A stretch of 11,319 nt of DNA from Verrucomicrobiota bacterium (GCA_008932955.1 WBXE01000067.1:1-11319); one strand, 5' to 3'; shown: positions 1-7,936, counted from the first letter of the stretch. Numbers and translations: made by a program. The notes: a model not told the origin generated them from the letters alone.

Positions 1-144
1 CCGCATGTTCGAAAAGCGGGACTGACCCCGCAATCCCAGGCGCCGGCTTGAGCCGGCGCTCCGTGATACTCCTGAGGTGAGCGCTGCGGCAGCGCGGCCA
101 AATTGCGCCTTGCCGGCCAGGGCCGGGCAAATTAGCCTCAGCGC
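1..144. other. Hairpin-rich spacer upstream of yceD
   Basis: No complete gene is visible. A short open frame at the left edge reads RMFEKRD and stops at 23-25; it could be the end of an upstream gene, but seven residues cannot identify it. Three stem-loops follow: 16-20 with 27-31 (GCGGG/CCCGC), 40-48 with 51-59 (nine pairs, see separate entry) and 81-86 with 90-95 (GCGCTG/CAGCGC). A looser fold is possible around 110-130. No clear promoter or Shine-Dalgarno sequence precedes the yceD ATG. Confidence 0.4.
40..59. terminator. Perfect GC-rich hairpin, possible terminator or palindromic repeat
   Basis: GCGCCGGCT (40-48) pairs perfectly with AGCCGGCGC (51-59), leaving a very tight loop. It lies 15 nt after a possible stop codon at 23-25, which suits a terminator, but no T-run follows on either strand. 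The core GGCTTGAGCC recurs at 10022-10031, so a dispersed palindromic repeat is an alternative. Confidence 0.35.
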
Positions 145-647
145 ATGAAGCAACACTTAATCATCGACCTAGCGAGCCTGCCCGAAGACGGTAAAAGCTT
201 TGTAGGCGAGCTGGCCGCCGAGGTTTTTGACTTGCCGCGAGGCGACGCGCGAGCGAGCGGACCGCTGGAGTACGACCTGTGGGCCCAGCGCTATGGTTCG
301 GAGTTGCTGCTGACCGGATCGCTGAGTGCGGTGTTCGAATTCACCTGCGTCCGCAGCGTCCATCCATTCCTCCAAACCATCCGCGTCGCGCAGGCGGCCA
401 TTTCTTTGGAAATTGTTAGTGAAGGCGACTTAGATATCACAGAATCCTTACGGGAAGAGGTGTTATTGCACTTTCCGCGCGATCCAAAATGCGAAAATGG
501 GGACCTTGGACAGGGCTGTGAAATAGATTCGCGATATTTAGCAGTAGACAAAGTGCTGGAAAGCGGGCAAGAGACCCCTCCCGCGCCGAGGGTGACGACC
601 GCTGGTCGGCTCTCGACACTCTCAAGGACCTCAAAGACCAACTCTAA
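145..647 (+). CDS. yceD: YceD/DUF177 family protein, apparently frameshifted near its C-terminus
   Basis: YceD (DUF177) proteins are small and commonly encoded just before rpmF; they have been linked to 23S rRNA and ribosome maturation. The ATG at 145 opens a good family match: FDLPRGDARASGPLEYDL (residues 28-45), SELLLTGSL (52-60), FEFTCVRSVHPF (64-75) and SLREEVLLHFPRDPKC (101-116). This frame stays open to 915, through all of rpmF. The expected family C-terminus, GDDRWSALDTLKDLKDQL, lies in another frame at about 594-644 and ends at TAA 645-647, 14 nt before rpmF. Adding one G at about 588 joins the two parts as PPAPEGDDRW and gives about 167 residues. The base may be a sequencing error or a true deletion; a programmed shift is less likely because no classic slippery site is seen. 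No Shine-Dalgarno sequence is visible. Confidence 0.8.
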
Positions 648-661
648 ACTAACGAAATATT

Positions 662-844
662 ATGGCCGTACCAAAGCGCCGCCAGTCCAAAAGCCGTCAG
701 AAAATGCGTCGTGGTGCCACCCGCTGGCGTGCACCCATCTTCAAGAGCTGCCCCGAGTGCGGAAGCCGTGTGCCATCGCACATTGCCTGCCCATCTTGCG
801 GCTACTATCGCAACCGCCAAGTGCTGGATATAGAGGCCCTCTGA
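662..844 (+). CDS. rpmF: 50S ribosomal protein bL32
   Basis: This encodes the 60-residue bL32 protein of the large ribosomal subunit. It begins with the usual MAVPKRRQSKSRQKMRR basic tail, which enters rRNA, and carries the zinc-ribbon cysteines CPEC (C30, C33) and CPSC (C43, C46). The length is normal and the four-cysteine form is the zinc-binding type. The ATG lies 14 nt after the restored yceD stop, and plsX begins 98 nt downstream. The three are usually co-transcribed. No Shine-Dalgarno sequence is visible before the ATG; the preceding bases are AT-rich. Confidence 0.97.
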   Translation: MAVPKRRQSKSRQKMRRGATRWRAPIFKSCPECGSRVPSHIACPSCGYYRNRQVLDIEAL

Positions 845-942
845 AGCGCCCAGCGGTGACCTGCCACAGGCGCCACGCCGGGCTTTTCCGGAGTGGTGCG
901 GATGTGTATTTTTAAAACCCGCAGCTGCATTCCCGTACCCCT

Positions 943-1971
943 ATGAAACTAGCCTTGGACGCCATGGGCGGGGATCACGCCCCATCGATCAATATTGGTG
1001 GGGCGATGGATGCGCTGCGCCTTTACCCCAAACTGAAGCATTTATATTTGGTTGGGGATCAAAGGCAGCTGGAGGACGAATGTGCTCGGCAGGGGCTTGA
1101 GTTGGATGATCCGCGGGTGAGCATCGTGCATGCCTCCGAGGTCATCAGCATGTCCGAACCCGGCGCCAAAACCGTGCGCCGCAAAAAACACTCCTCCATC
1201 AATGTCGCCATGGATCTGGTGCACGCCGGACATGCCGAGGCCTTCGTTTCCGCCGGTAACACCGGCGCGGTGGTGGCTTCCGCCACCTTGAAACTACGCA
1301 CCCTCAAGGGCGTGGACCGGGCAGGCATTGCCACGGCCATTCCCAATGAGTACGGCTTGTGCAGCATTCTCGATGCCGGAGCCAACCCTGAAGCCAAGCC
1401 AGAGCACCTCGTCGCCTACGCGGTGATGGGAACGGCCTTCGCCCACCATGTGCTGGGGGTTAAAAACCCACGGGTTGGCCTCATGTCCAATGGTGAGGAA
1501 GATGAAAAAGGCACCGCCTTCACCAAGGAAACGTTCAAGCTCCTCAAGCAAACCCCAGGGATTCATTTCATCGGCAACGTCGAGGGCCACGACCTCTTCG
1601 AGACCGAACTCGACGTGGTCCTCTGCGATGGATTCACCGGCAACGTGATGCTCAAAACCGTGGAATCAACCGCTAAGGCCGTGTCCAAATGGCTCAAGGC
1701 GGAAATCACCGCCAGCCCGCTGCGGATGCTCGGGGCTTTGATCGCCAAGGGCGCTTTCACCGCACTGAAGGAAAAAGGCAACTACGAAACCTACGGCGGC
1801 AGCCCCTTGCTCGGCGTCAACGGCGTGGTCATCATCGCCCACGGCTCGTCTTCCGCTCTGGCTGTGCGCAACGCCATCCGCGTCGGAATCGAAACCGCCG
1901 CCCATCGCCTCAACCCTCGCATCGAAGAAGCCCTCGCCGCCATTCATCCAGTGCCGGTTAGTGGCTTGTGA
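943..1971 (+). CDS. plsX: Phosphate acyltransferase PlsX
   Basis: PlsX converts acyl-ACP and phosphate into acyl-phosphate, the donor used by PlsY for the first acylation of glycerol-3-phosphate in phospholipid synthesis; it acts at the inner face of the membrane. The 342-residue length is typical. Family motifs include LALDAMGGDHAP at the N-terminus, MSEPGAKTVRRKKHSSI around residues 70-86, FVSAGNTGAVVAS around 101-113, GVDRAGIATAIP around 123-134, and LLGVNGVVIIAHGSSSALA near the C-terminus. It lies between rpmF and fabH in the widely conserved order. The start is preceded by a C-rich stretch (CCCGTACCCCT) instead of a Shine-Dalgarno sequence. Confidence 0.97.
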   Translation: MKLALDAMGGDHAPSINIGGAMDALRLYPKLKHLYLVGDQRQLEDECARQGLELDDPRVSIVHASEVISMSEPGAKTVRRKKHSSINVAMDLVHAGHAEAFVSAGNTGAVVASATLKLRTLKGVDRAGIATAIPNEYGLCSILDAGANPEAKPEHLVAYAVMGTAFAHHVLGVKNPRVGLMSNGEEDEKGTAFTKETFKLLKQTPGIHFIGNVEGHDLFETELDVVLCDGFTGNVMLKTVESTAKAVSKWLKAEITASPLRMLGALIAKGAFTALKEKGNYETYGGSPLLGVNGVVIIAHGSSSALAVRNAIRVGIETAAHRLNPRIEEALAAIHPVPVSGL

Positions 1972-2037
1972 AATTTAACGGTTGTTAAGCAACTTCGCAC
2001 TTGTGAGCGCAGCACGGGCATACCAGTCTTGCCCCGC

Positions 2038-3039
2038 ATGAGTGAATTGACGAACCTCTTTCCCGTCTGCATTGCAGGCACCGGTAGCTACGTTCCTGAG
2101 AGAATTCTCACCAACGCCGAGCTATCACAACGTGTGGACACGAGTGAGGAGTGGATCCTCAGCCGCACTGGAATCCGCGAGCGCCGCATCGCCGCTGCGG
2201 ATGAAAACACCTCCGATATGGCCACCCAAGCCGCGCGGCAGGCCTTGGACAACGCCGGCCTGAGTGCCGACGAGGTGGAACTCATTATCGTAGCTACGAT
2301 CACTCCGGATACGCCGACGCCAGCGACGGCCTGCTACGTTCAACGCAATCTCGGAGCCAGCCGGGCGGTGGCCTTTGATATTTCGGCGGCCTGTTCGGGT
2401 TTCCTCTATGCGATGAAAATTGCCAAGCGCATGATAGCCTCGGGCGCCTTCAAAAATGCCATCATCATCGGTGCCGAGAAGCTCTCCTCGGTCACCAACT
2501 GGGAGGACCGCAGCACCTGCGTGCTGTTTGGCGATGGAGCCGGTGCCGCAGTGTTGCGCCTCGCCGCAGCCGAGGAAGGCGCCATCCTTGCCACCGAAAT
2601 GGGCACCGACGGCAATCTAACTCATTTGCTGAACATTCCCGGCGGCGGCACCGCCTGCCCGATCACCGCCGCTAACGTCAACGATCACCTCTTCACTCTC
2701 AACATGCTCGGCAAGGAGGTCTTCAAACACGCCGTCAACCGCATGAAGGAAGCCGCTGAAAAAGTCATTGAACGCGCCGGCCTCACCGCCGAGGCCATCG
2801 CTTGCGTCATCCCCCACCAAGCGAACCTGCGCATCATCGATGCCATCGCCGATCGCCTCGCCGTGCCCAACGAGCGCGTCTTCGTCAACCTCGATAAGTA
2901 CGGCAATACCTCCGCCGCCGCCATCGCCATCGCCCTCGACGAAGCCAATCGCAGCGGCGCCTTCAAGCGCGGCGACAACATCGTGCTCGTCGTCTTCGGT
3001 GCCGGCCTGACCTGGGCCGCGGCCGCCATCCGCTGGTGA
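2038..3039 (+). CDS. fabH: Beta-ketoacyl-ACP synthase III
   Basis: FabH condenses acetyl-CoA (or another short acyl-CoA) with malonyl-ACP to start fatty acid synthesis. From ATG 2038 the protein has 333 residues. The catalytic triad is visible: Cys119 in DISAACSGFLYA, His260 in IPHQANLRI and Asn290 in KYGNTSAA. The His-Asn spacing of 30 matches the E. coli enzyme. Other motifs are EEWILSRTGIRERR near the N-terminus and LFGDGAGAAVL in the middle. A TTG nine bases upstream (2029) is in frame but unlikely to be the start. The gene follows plsX by 66 nt. The leader is TTGCCCCGC with no Shine-Dalgarno sequence, and CCCCGCATG recurs at the next gene. Confidence 0.97.
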   Translation: MSELTNLFPVCIAGTGSYVPERILTNAELSQRVDTSEEWILSRTGIRERRIAAADENTSDMATQAARQALDNAGLSADEVELIIVATITPDTPTPATACYVQRNLGASRAVAFDISAACSGFLYAMKIAKRMIASGAFKNAIIIGAEKLSSVTNWEDRSTCVLFGDGAGAAVLRLAAAEEGAILATEMGTDGNLTHLLNIPGGGTACPITAANVNDHLFTLNMLGKEVFKHAVNRMKEAAEKVIERAGLTAEAIACVIPHQANLRIIDAIADRLAVPNERVFVNLDKYGNTSAAAIAIALDEANRSGAFKRGDNIVLVVFGAGLTWAAAAIRW

Positions 3040-3055
3040 GCGGCGGGACCGGCGG

Positions 3056-3114
3056 ATTTTGAATTTTGGATTGGGGATAGCACCTCTCTCCATCTTCCAT
3101 CCAAAATTCAAAAT
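3056..3114. repeat. Stem-loop of inverted heptamer repeats between fabH and the POT gene
   Basis: ATTTTGAATTTTGGAT (3056-3071) is the exact reverse complement of 3099-3114. The 16-bp AT-rich stem encloses a 27-nt loop. The arms consist of the same 7-bp unit (AAAATTC or its complement) that forms direct repeats at 3103-3123. The stem begins 17 nt after the fabH stop and ends 25 nt before the next ATG. It could attenuate transcription between the two genes or arise simply from repeat insertion. It is not a classic terminator: the stem is AT-rich and no T-run follows on the + strand. Confidence 0.65.
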
Positions 3115-3130
3115 TCAAAATTCAAAATTT
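3103..3130. repeat. Heptanucleotide direct repeat AAAATTC x3 plus a variant unit
   Basis: Exact copies occur at 3103-3109, 3110-3116 and 3117-3123, followed by the variant AAAATTT at 3124-3130 and then CCGC. The same unit in the same orientation, ending in the same AAAATTTCCGC sequence, occurs at 11091-11131. Translated, it gives the KFKIQNSKF peptide of the spurious N-terminal extension of the transporter frame. Confidence 0.85.
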
Positions 3131-3139
3131 CCGCCCCGC

Positions 3140-5020
3140 ATGTCCCACCGCAGCAGCGCCATAGACACCTCGAGCATGCCACCGGGCATCCCGTGGATCA
3201 TTGGCAACGAAGCCGCCGAGCGGTTTTCGTTTTACGGCATGCGCACGATTCTGGGGATCTTCATGGTAAAATACCTCTACCTGATGGATGAGGCGGGCGG
3301 CACGCCCATGCCAGAGGCCGAGGCGATCGAACACTTCCACGCGTTTGCCGCCTGGGTGTATTTCACTCCGTTGTTAGGTGCCTTGCTCAGCGATATCTTC
3401 CTGGGCAAGTACCGCACGATTCTGCTGCTCAGCGTGGTGTATTGCGCTGGTCACGCGGCGCTGGCGCTGATGGGTACCCACGGGCACTCGTCGAACTGGC
3501 TGTTTGGCGGCTTGCTACTCATCTGCATCGGTTCTGGCGGCATCAAACCCTGCGTCTCATCTCACGTCGGCGACCAATTTGGCCCCTCCAACCAGCACCT
3601 CCTCACCCGGGTGTACAATGGATTCTATTTCGCCATCAACTTCGGCTCGGTGTTTTCCACCTTGCTCACGCCCTGGTTGCTGGAGTGGTACGGCCCGCAC
3701 TGGGCGTTCGGGGTGCCCGGTCTGCTCATGGCCCTCGCCACCTTGCTATTTTGGATGGGCCGCGACAAATTCACCCACATCCCGCCGGCCGGCAGCCACA
3801 AGTTTTTTGCTGAGTTGAGCTCACGCGAGGGCATGCTGGCGCTGGCCAAGCTCGTTCCGCTGTTTGGGTTTTTCGCGGTTTTCTGGTCGCTTTACGACCA
3901 AACTTCCTCGTCGTGGGTATTTCAAGCCGGGCAGATGAATTGCCGGTTCCTGGGCATCACGTGGCTGGCCAGCCAAGTTCAGGCGATCAACCCGATTCTC
4001 ATCCTGGTATTCATCCCGCTGTTCACGCTGCTCATCTATCCGTTTATGAAGCGTTTTTTCCGGGTCACGCCGCTGCGCAAAATCGGCTGCGGATTGTTTC
4101 TGGTGACGCTTGCCTATGCTCTAACCACGTTGGTGCAGTCGTGGATTGATCGTGGATTGTCGCCTTCCATCGGCTGGCAACTGCTCTGCTTCACGGTCAT
4201 CACCGCCGCGGAAATCATGGTCTCCATCGTCGGCTTGGAATTCGCCTACACCCAGGCCCCCAAAAACATGAAGTCGATGATCATGGCGATTTTTCTCCTC
4301 TCCGTGTGGCTCGGCAACCTGTTCACCTCCACCACTGCGAGTCTCATTCAAATCCCCAGCGCCGCGGCACAACAAGCCGCGCTCGCCGATGCTGCGCTGC
4401 CTGCCGCCTCGCGCAAGGTCCCTCATGCCTTGGTGCTGGCAGGCTACGACGGCCAGACCGGCAGCGCGGATGATTTCGTCATGGACTACACCCAAGCCGC
4501 CAGCCCCAAGCTGACCATACCGGGGCAAGCGGCCTTTGAGGCCGCCTCGGCAGAGGTTGAGGCGTATATCGGCGGGCACGGCGGCGCGCTGCCGCCGGAG
4601 GCCGAACTATCCGGCAAGCTGGGCACCGATATCTGGGGCAACCCAATCCACTATGAAATTCTCGATTCCAAACACTTTCGCCTCATCAGCAACGGTCCCG
4701 ATAAAACCCCAAACACCCAGTGGGACCTCGGTCTAACCGTCGAACTGACACTCCCGGAGCCCCCCTCACCACCGTCGTGGGTGGATCGCTTTCACCCCGC
4801 GGACCCGTGGCTCACGCGGCGCTCGCGGGAACTTGGCATGCCCCTGGCGGCCGCAGCTCCCGCTACCGGCATGGAATTTTCCCGCCACGCCTTTTCCGGC
4901 GGCCAGACGAAACTCCACGGCGCCGCTTACTTCCGTTTCTTCATGTGGCTGATGCTCGCCACTTCCGTCATCTTCGTGCCCTTCTCCATGCTGTATCGGC
5001 CAAAAACCTATCTGCAGTAA
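3140..5020 (+). CDS. POT/PTR-family proton-dependent oligopeptide transporter with an inserted soluble domain
   Basis: An inner-membrane, proton-driven di/tripeptide importer of the major facilitator superfamily. From ATG 3140 it has 626 residues, against roughly 450-520 for ordinary bacterial POTs. The helix-1 signature is EAAERFSFYG (24-33). Other family signatures are LLSDIFLGKYRTI, with Asp in the usual place, and GFYFAINFGS. EIMVSIVGLEFAYTQAPKNM and the following IFLLSVWLGNLF resemble helices 10 and 11 of PepT1. About 190 soluble residues (roughly 405-594) then precede a final helix (about 597-616). This insert contains GTDIWGNPIHYEI (495-507) and LISNGPD (515-521), like the C-terminal part of GspG-type pseudopilins, and GYDGQTGSADD (435-445). 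A longer frame from 3059 adds 27 residues, but these are translated repeat DNA. The start has the CCCCGCATG context and no Shine-Dalgarno sequence. The gene converges with the rhamnosidase. Substrate range cannot be read from the sequence. Confidence 0.9.
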   Translation: MSHRSSAIDTSSMPPGIPWIIGNEAAERFSFYGMRTILGIFMVKYLYLMDEAGGTPMPEAEAIEHFHAFAAWVYFTPLLGALLSDIFLGKYRTILLLSVVYCAGHAALALMGTHGHSSNWLFGGLLLICIGSGGIKPCVSSHVGDQFGPSNQHLLTRVYNGFYFAINFGSVFSTLLTPWLLEWYGPHWAFGVPGLLMALATLLFWMGRDKFTHIPPAGSHKFFAELSSREGMLALAKLVPLFGFFAVFWSLYDQTSSSWVFQAGQMNCRFLGITWLASQVQAINPILILVFIPLFTLLIYPFMKRFFRVTPLRKIGCGLFLVTLAYALTTLVQSWIDRGLSPSIGWQLLCFTVITAAEIMVSIVGLEFAYTQAPKNMKSMIMAIFLLSVWLGNLFTSTTASLIQIPSAAAQQAALADAALPAASRKVPHALVLAGYDGQTGSADDFVMDYTQAASPKLTIPGQAAFEAASAEVEAYIGGHGGALPPEAELSGKLGTDIWGNPIHYEILDSKHFRLISNGPDKTPNTQWDLGLTVELTLPEPPSPPSWVDRFHPADPWLTRRSRELGMPLAAAAPATGMEFSRHAFSGGQTKLHGAAYFRFFMWLMLATSVIFVPFSMLYRPKTYLQ

Positions 5021-5123
5021 ACCGGACAGCGTGCTCGCATTCGGCCTCATTTTTGCCGTGCACCATGATAGATGGTACGGCCAATCCGGGTAGCTCGGCC
5101 GTTGTTTGTTGCGGTCGGCCCCT

Positions 5124-5151
5124 GGAGGGCGCTGCTGAGCCAGCGCGCTCC
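5124..5151. terminator. Hairpin between convergent genes, possible bidirectional terminator
   Basis: Bases 5124-5134 (GGAGGGCGCTG) pair with 5141-5151 (CAGCGCGCTCC) with one mismatch, leaving a six-base loop CTGAGC. It lies 103 nt after the transporter stop and 14 nt beyond the rhamnosidase stop, the only strong stem in this 145-nt convergent gap. There is no T-run on either strand, so it may be a Rho-assisted or non-canonical terminator, or a palindromic repeat resembling 40-59. Confidence 0.5.
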
Positions 5152-5165
5152 GCGGCTAGGACACC

Positions 5166-7889
5166 TCAATGACTGGTGAAGGCATAGTGGCCGGAGCCCG
5201 CTTCAAACACGGCCGCAGCATTTTCCATGCGCAAATATTTGAGGCCGGCGGCGCTGGCGGCGGGCTTGCCCGACTCGAGCACTGCGGCCGCGTCTTTGGT
5301 GGGGATGTAGATGGTGGCGGTGGTGTTAGGTGGTATCGTCACCTCGAGGCTGAAGCTGCCGTCCGCCATTTTCCAGGAGGTGGCGATTTTGCCGTTGATC
5401 GAGTCATAGCTGGCCTTGACCCAAGAGATGCCGGGCCCTGGGGTCGGGCGAATCAGGAGTTTTTTAAAGCCCGGGCCATCGGTATCGATGCCGGCGAGTG
5501 AGGCGAACATCCACTCGCCGCAGGAGCCCAGCGAATAGTGGTTGAACGAATTCATGCCCGGGTCTTGGAAACCTTTCTCGGGAGTGTAGCCGTCCCAGCG
5601 TTCCCAGATGGTCGTGGCCCCATGCTTCACGGAAAATAGCCACGACGGAAACGTATCTTGCAGGAACAACTTGAAAACCGTGTCGATCTGGCCGGCCTGG
5701 GTGAGCACCGGCAACAGATAACTCACCCCGACGAAACCGGTTGATAGATGAGTGTTCTTGGCGCTGATATCTTCCACCAAGTATTGCACGGCCTTGGCGC
5801 GCATCTCGTCAGAGAGCAGACCGAACTTGAGCGCCATCACATAACAACATTGGGTATTGCCTTGGATGCGACCATCGGCGGCGACATACTTTTTGTTAAA
5901 AGCCGCCTTGATGTCCTCAAAGAGTTGCCCATAGGCCGCGGCGTCGTCGGTCTTGCCCAGCGCCTTGGCCGCTTGCGCCACCAAGCCGGTGGAATAGGCG
6001 AAGTAGGCAGTGCCGATGAGATCCTTGGGCGTGTTGGCGCCGATGGACAGCCAATCGCCATAGTCGCCGCCGCGGTCCTTGCTGCGCAGCCATTCGCTGG
6101 AGTGGGTGCGGCACCATTCGATCCAGCGCCGCATGGCTGGATAGTGTTGCTCTAGCAAGCGCAGGTCGCCGTAAACATGATAGATCGTCCACGGGCAGAT
6201 CACCCCCGCGTCGGCCCAAGCCGGCGTGCCCTCACTCCCCCAGGTGCCGGGGCTTAGATCGGTGAAGGCACCATCGCGTTGGGCGTCGTCCACATCCACC
6301 AGCCACTTGGAGAAAAACGCTGCGACATCCGCGTTATACGTCGCGGTGCGCACAAACACCTGGGCGTCGCCCATCCAACCCAGCCGCTCGTCGCGCTGTG
6401 GGCAATCGGTGGGAATGCTCAGGTAGTTGCCGCGCTGACCCCAACAAATATTAGAATACAGCTGGTTGATGCGTGCGTCGGAGCAAGCGAACTGGCCGAC
6501 ACGCGGGGTATCCGACGAGACGACCACGCCGGTGAGTGCGTCGAGTTCGGGCTTGGCCGGCAGGCCGGTGAGTTCGGCGTAGCGGAACCCGTGAAACGTG
6601 AAATGCGGCTGGAAGATTTCCACCCCACCGCCCTTGCAGATATAAGTATCGACTGATTTGGCGCTGCGCAGGTTTTTGGTGTAGAGCGTCCCGTCGGCAT
6701 TGAGCACCTCTGCGTGGCGCAGCGTCAACTTGGTGCCGGCCGGAGCGCTCACCTTGAGTCTAACATAGCCAACCATGTTCTGGGCAAAATCAAACGTCCA
6801 ACAGCCGGGAGTAGGCTCGGTGATGGCTTTGGCGGGAAGCTCACAGATTTCGCGCACCGGTTCGCACAACTGGCTCTGCAACGGGCGCGAGGTCTCTTCA
6901 CGAACCCTCGCCTGCGTCCAGGCGCTGTCGTCGAGCCCCAGCCCGTTCCAAGCCGCCACCTCGAGGCGCGCGTCATAGTTTTCACCCTTCATGAAATCTG
7001 ACACCAGAATCGGGCTGGCACAGGTCTTCCACGAGTCATCACTCACCACTTGCTGCTTGCTGCCATCGGTGTAGGTCACTTCCAGTTGGGCCAGCAAAGC
7101 TGGGATTTTGCCATATTGCTTGAAGCCGCCCAGCCCGATGTGGCCACTGTACCAACCGGTGCCGACGAGCCCGCCGAGCACATTATCGCCTTGCGTGAGC
7201 AGGGCGGAGACATCATGGACTTGATAGCCGAGGCGCTTGCTGTAATCGGTCCATTCCGGCGCGAAGACGCTGTTGCCGACGCGCTGGGTGTTGAGATGTA
7301 CCTGATAGAGCCCCAACGCAGTGACGAATAGCCGGGCCTTGGCGACGGGTTTGGTGAGCTTGAAGGTTTTGCGCAGGTAGAGCAGATTATCACTCGCGGC
7401 GCTGCCTTCGATCCATTGCCCCTTCCACTCGTCACTCTTGAGCAAGCCCATCTCCCACATCGCCGCCTGGCTCCAAGTAGCCTTGGCCTCGCTGGCGATG
7501 GCGCCGGTCCACACCCCCACTTTCCAAAACCCCTGCTGGCGGCTGGCCAGCGGCTTGCCACCATATTCAATTTGCCCACTCTGGTCGGTGACCACCTTGC
7601 CGCTGTCCCACAAATCCCCCTGGTTCTGCGCCAGCAACTGCGCCGTGGAGGCCACTAAAATCTGATAGGCGGCCTGCTTGCGACCTCTTGGCTCCGACTT
7701 CTGACCTTCGGCCTCCGATTTCCGATCTGCATCCTCCAGCACCCAGCTGAGCCGCGGCTTGGCCACATCTAAGCCCAGCGGGTTGGTTAGATACTCGCAG
7801 CGCAAGCGCCCCGCGACCAGATCACCCGCAGCCCGCGCCATTCCGGCCATCGAACCCATTACCAGCAATGCCATTAACAGTTTTTTCAT
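5166..7889 (-). CDS. Secreted GH78 alpha-L-rhamnosidase
   Basis: A glycoside hydrolase that releases terminal alpha-L-rhamnose from polysaccharides or glycosides by an inverting mechanism. The 907-residue protein starts with a signal peptide: MKKLLMALLV, a hydrophobic core and probable cleavage after ARA (residue 20), so it is exported. A fibronectin-like N-terminal part (about 23-150, CEYLTNPLGLD) is followed by the rhamnosidase N domain (about 170-340), an alpha-helical catalytic barrel (about 450-800) and a C-terminal beta domain (GPGISWVKASYDSINGKI). The acidic cluster DCPQRDERLGWMGD spans 495-508, with Glu501 the likely general acid. Glu763 in TTIWERWDG is the likely base; both roles come from remembered family knowledge. 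Residues about 52-69 (SEAEGQKSEPRGR region) are an extra stretch encoded by a degenerate heptamer array. No regulator or sugar-uptake gene lies beside it. A purine-rich, AT-rich leader precedes the ATG, without a clear Shine-Dalgarno sequence. Confidence 0.95.
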   Translation of the reverse strand: MKKLLMALLVMGSMAGMARAAGDLVAGRLRCEYLTNPLGLDVAKPRLSWVLEDADRKSEAEGQKSEPRGRKQAAYQILVASTAQLLAQNQGDLWDSGKVVTDQSGQIEYGGKPLASRQQGFWKVGVWTGAIASEAKATWSQAAMWEMGLLKSDEWKGQWIEGSAASDNLLYLRKTFKLTKPVAKARLFVTALGLYQVHLNTQRVGNSVFAPEWTDYSKRLGYQVHDVSALLTQGDNVLGGLVGTGWYSGHIGLGGFKQYGKIPALLAQLEVTYTDGSKQQVVSDDSWKTCASPILVSDFMKGENYDARLEVAAWNGLGLDDSAWTQARVREETSRPLQSQLCEPVREICELPAKAITEPTPGCWTFDFAQNMVGYVRLKVSAPAGTKLTLRHAEVLNADGTLYTKNLRSAKSVDTYICKGGGVEIFQPHFTFHGFRYAELTGLPAKPELDALTGVVVSSDTPRVGQFACSDARINQLYSNICWGQRGNYLSIPTDCPQRDERLGWMGDAQVFVRTATYNADVAAFFSKWLVDVDDAQRDGAFTDLSPGTWGSEGTPAWADAGVICPWTIYHVYGDLRLLEQHYPAMRRWIEWCRTHSSEWLRSKDRGGDYGDWLSIGANTPKDLIGTAYFAYSTGLVAQAAKALGKTDDAAAYGQLFEDIKAAFNKKYVAADGRIQGNTQCCYVMALKFGLLSDEMRAKAVQYLVEDISAKNTHLSTGFVGVSYLLPVLTQAGQIDTVFKLFLQDTFPSWLFSVKHGATTIWERWDGYTPEKGFQDPGMNSFNHYSLGSCGEWMFASLAGIDTDGPGFKKLLIRPTPGPGISWVKASYDSINGKIATSWKMADGSFSLEVTIPPNTTATIYIPTKDAAAVLESGKPAASAAGLKYLRMENAAAVFEAGSGHYAFTSH
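7682..7737. repeat. Degenerate heptanucleotide array inside the rhamnosidase gene
   Basis: Eight consecutive 7-base units can be laid out on the + strand: GACCTCT, TGGCTCC, GACTTCT, GACCTTC, GGCCTCC, GATTTCC, GATCTGC, ATCCTCC. The common pattern is a purine-rich first pair followed by pyrimidines. On the coding strand they encode a charged SEAEGQKSEPRGR-type stretch. The surrounding frame is preserved. The units are diverged, so this is a pattern call, not an exact repeat. Confidence 0.55.
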
Positions 7890-7936
7890 GTTTGAATGTC
7901 GTTTTATTTCCAGTCGATTTCTAGCAAACTAACCAG

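Noticed and set aside
145..915. A single 256-residue gene in the yceD frame overlapping all of rpmF
   Set aside because: Residues after about 149 show no family resemblance, and the true YceD ending is found in another frame just before rpmF.
2617..3111. Minus-strand frame of 164 residues opposite fabH
   Set aside because: It is a Gly/Asp/Glu-rich shadow of the strongly supported fabH gene, a common effect in GC-rich DNA.
3059..3139. N-terminal extension of the peptide transporter (27 residues)
   Set aside because: It is translated heptamer-repeat DNA (KFKIQNSKF); family-like sequence starts just after ATG 3140.
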